DNA from: Zoogloea dura
GTDB lineage: Bacteria; Pseudomonadota; Gammaproteobacteria; Burkholderiales; Rhodocyclaceae
Assembly: GCF_012927165.1 (NCBI RefSeq)
Contig: NZ_JABBGA010000012.1
Location: 1 to 64,000 of the forward strand
Direction of reading: 5' to 3'
Length of the DNA stretch: 64,000 nucleotides
The translations under genes were made by a program, and so were the position numbers. Below are positions 62,214-64,000 of this stretch, piece by piece (the first letter of the stretch is position 1; each line of letters opens with the position of its first letter). The notes under the pieces were generated by a model, which was not told where the DNA came from, did no database searches, and worked only from the letters and a program-made list of their open reading frames with translations.

Positions 62214-64000
62214 TTATTCGTCGCGGATGATTCTCCAATTCACAACCCGTGGATTGCCGGCTTCCGCCACCGCACTACCATACATCCTCGAGACGCCCTT
62301 CACGTCGGTTCCAAGTATCCGGATCGAGGAACCAACCCGCACCAGCGTCGTATCCGCCAGGCCGGCATCCTTGACCTCGATCCATCTGCTTCTCGTTGCC
62401 AGTCCATCGACGAGCGTGCGCAGGACGCTCTGGCCGTTTCCATAATGGACGGCATAGACCCTCGCGGTGCCACTGGCATTGCAGGGGTCATCGTTGAGGA
62501 TGGACCCGACCCAGTTCAGGACTCCATCATTGGCCTGGAGGCTGAGCACGACTCTCTCTGTGACCGGAGCCTTGCCATCGCCAGGGAGGTAGTTTCCGGT
62601 GAGGTCGGTATACCATCCCATCGGCTTGTCGCTTTGCAGCGTTGCGCCTCCGATCAGATCTGTCACCGGACTCATCACCGCACGCCTGACCGGGAAGGAC
62701 ACGCCATCAGGCAGCGGCAACTGATGGGACTCACCGCCATAGGCACGGCTCTTGGTTCCATCCCTCACGGCATAGAGCGTATGTTGCTGAGAATTGGCCA
62801 GGTCTTCGGGTGCCAGCAAGCGGCCGGTCCCGACAAACACGTAGCGCTTAAGATCTTCTGCCGAGTATTCGATCTTGGGCGCCACGGTCACGGGCTGCCG
62901 GGTGTCCCCGACAAGGAACTCGGCCAGCTTTACAACCGGGGGCGAATCCTGGTCACCGCTGGTGAAATCAAAGCGCCATAGATTCCCGTCGAGATCACCC
63001 CCATAGACGTAGTCGAGGGTGTAATCCTGGTAGCTCGGGGTGTAGCCCTCGACCTGCGCCAGCCCCGAGGGAGACGCGGCAGTTCCGCCAGACGTGTAAA
63101 GCGGACGCTCAGTGAGGAGCGCACCGGTACGGGCATTGAGCACGAACAAGGCCCCCCGGCCCGGGTGAGTTCCCCGGGTGTTGTTGTAACCCCCGGTGAC
63201 GATCACCACCCATCCCCAGCGCCGCGTTTTGGCGATCAGGGGGCGTCCAAAGCTGAAGCCCATGTCCGGGTGGGTAAACTCCCACAGGACTCGCTTTGCG
63301 ATGTCCGACTCAGTAGCCGACGAGGCAATGTCGGTCACATCCATCGCAACGAAGCTGCGCCCCCCCTTGCCCTGTCCGACCACCATGAGTGAACGCCAAT
63401 CGGCAGACAGACCGGGTGAAAAGGAGTCGAGTTTGCCGCCTGTTCTGGCGAGATCGACGTCACGGACCTCGGGCGTCGCGTTCATATAATAACGGTGGGC
63501 GTAGGTCTTGCGGGCAAGGGCCTGAATACCACTGATATCGGGGCTGCCATCCGGCCCCTCAAACACCGAATAAGGGATCAGCGCGAAAAGCTCATTTCCT
63601 CCGCTGCCCCCATCGGTGGCATCGAACGCATGAAGCATGCCGTCGTTCGCACCCACCATCACCAGGGGAGTCCGCTTTGCATTGTCAGCCACAAAGCTCG
63701 AATAACCCGGGTTATAGGTATCCGAGTAAGTCGCAGACGGTTTGCCGAGATACACCGCCCGGGAATCAACAATATCCCCAAGGACACTCTTTCTCTGCCG
63801 ATAGCGCTTCTGTACTGTTTCCGTAGTTTCGTTGCTCCTGTCGCCTCGGAGGTAATTCAGGACGGCCTCCCCATCTGCCGGATCTCCCGCCGGAGCTGCA
63901 ACCCCCCGGCTGAGATTCAGTTGCTGGGCGGCGCCAAGGCTCGACCAGCGGAATGCGGCACCAACGAGGTCGCCGGGCAGGGGGTCGAGCTTTGCCTTGT
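62214..64000 (-). CDS. pilY1: PilY1/PilC type IV pilus tip protein, 5'-truncated by the window edge
   Basis: The minus-strand frame runs from the right edge to a stop at 62214 and covers the C-terminal PilY1 beta-propeller. Near the edge it reads EAVLNYLRGDRSNE and RYRQRKSVLGDIVDSRAVYLG, the signature before the propeller, followed by VMVGANDGMLHAFDA and VYGGDLDGNLWRFDF blades. PilY1 sits at the pilus tip or secretes with minor pilins and promotes pilus extension and adhesion; a calcium site in other species controls retraction. The N-terminal part, including signal peptide and any adhesion domain, lies beyond 64000. A GTG at 63755 is internal and not the real start. Confidence 0.9.
   Translation of the reverse strand, partial: KAKLDPLPGDLVGAAFRWSSLGAAQQLNLSRGVAAPAGDPADGEAVLNYLRGDRSNETTETVQKRYRQRKSVLGDIVDSRAVYLGKPSATYSDTYNPGYSSFVADNAKRTPLVMVGANDGMLHAFDATDGGSGGNELFALIPYSVFEGPDGSPDISGIQALARKTYAHRYYMNATPEVRDVDLARTGGKLDSFSPGLSADWRSLMVVGQGKGGRSFVAMDVTDIASSATESDIAKRVLWEFTHPDMGFSFGRPLIAKTRRWGWVVIVTGGYNNTRGTHPGRGALFVLNARTGALLTERPLYTSGGTAASPSGLAQVEGYTPSYQDYTLDYVYGGDLDGNLWRFDFTSGDQDSPPVVKLAEFLVGDTRQPVTVAPKIEYSAEDLKRYVFVGTGRLLAPEDLANSQQHTLYAVRDGTKSRAYGGESHQLPLPDGVSFPVRRAVMSPVTDLIGGATLQSDKPMGWYTDLTGNYLPGDGKAPVTERVVLSLQANDGVLNWVGSILNDDPCNASGTARVYAVHYGNGQSVLRTLVDGLATRSRWIEVKDAGLADTTLVRVGSSIRILGTDVKGVSRMYGSAVAEAGNPRVVNWRIIRDE

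Overview
The window reads as chromosomal DNA of a GC-rich betaproteobacterium, most like Rhodocyclales (Azospira, Dechloromonas, Thauera or Azoarcus relatives). This rests on a trimeric Gram-negative porin, a type IV pilus tip protein, split topoisomerase IV genes, a multicomponent phenol hydroxylase with a meta-cleavage pathway, and an rRNA leader with a betaproteobacterial-looking boxA. The assignment is inferred from gene content; no 16S sequence is present.

Layout. Positions 1-1000 hold three tandem promoters and a boxA that fire leftward, apparently into an rRNA operon just outside the window. They are followed by a 21-bp tandem array and a tRNA-Pro(GGG) with its own promoter and terminator. 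Positions 1.0-10.6 kb carry an ATP-grasp/alpha-E pair, an RluA-type pseudouridine synthase, a divergent iron-type ABC transporter pair around a Fur-like box, a tautomerase, an MFS/LysR divergent pair and a DUF938 methyltransferase. Positions 10.6-17.6 kb hold the most unusual locus: a 1796-residue protein combining two alpha/beta-hydrolase domains with a CHAT caspase-like protease, behind a SHOCT-like small protein and a transglutaminase. Positions 17.8-39.3 kb are mainly housekeeping and signalling genes: pyrF, a porin, a quinone-oxidoreductase-like MDR enzyme, parE-cobW-parC, a histidine kinase/receiver pair, a GGDEF-EAL protein, ppnN, a Na+/H+ antiporter and a chemoreceptor. They are interrupted at 33.6-34.7 kb by a 608-bp inverted repeat and a second 21-bp array.

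Positions 39.3-59.1 kb form a phenol/aromatic catabolic island read on the minus strand. The phenol hydroxylase genes (dmpKLMNOP) and catechol 2,3-dioxygenase (dmpB) lie upstream of an oppositely oriented GntR regulator. Beyond it comes the lower pathway (GlcG-like protein, dmpD, dmpE, an SDR, dmpF, dmpG, dmpH, dmpI), followed without an obvious terminator by a Ycf48-like lipoprotein, an RND/MMPL transporter, a DUF1302 outer-membrane protein and a DUF1329 protein, and closed by a strong terminator. Together these would convert phenol to catechol, cleave it, and feed pyruvate and acetyl-CoA to central metabolism; the last four genes look like an envelope transport module. dmpC (semialdehyde dehydrogenase), dmpQ (ferredoxin) and a DmpR-type activator are not in the window. 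The dmpK promoter region nevertheless carries a sigma54-like element, DmpR/XylR-type upstream sites, and a palindrome shared with the gntR/lower-pathway promoter region.

Positions 59.2-64.0 kb carry a DUF2868/DUF3482 membrane-GTPase pair and the 3' part of a PilY1 gene that runs off the right edge. Start codons were chosen by ribosome-binding sites, overlaps and family form; alternatives are noted where the choice is open.
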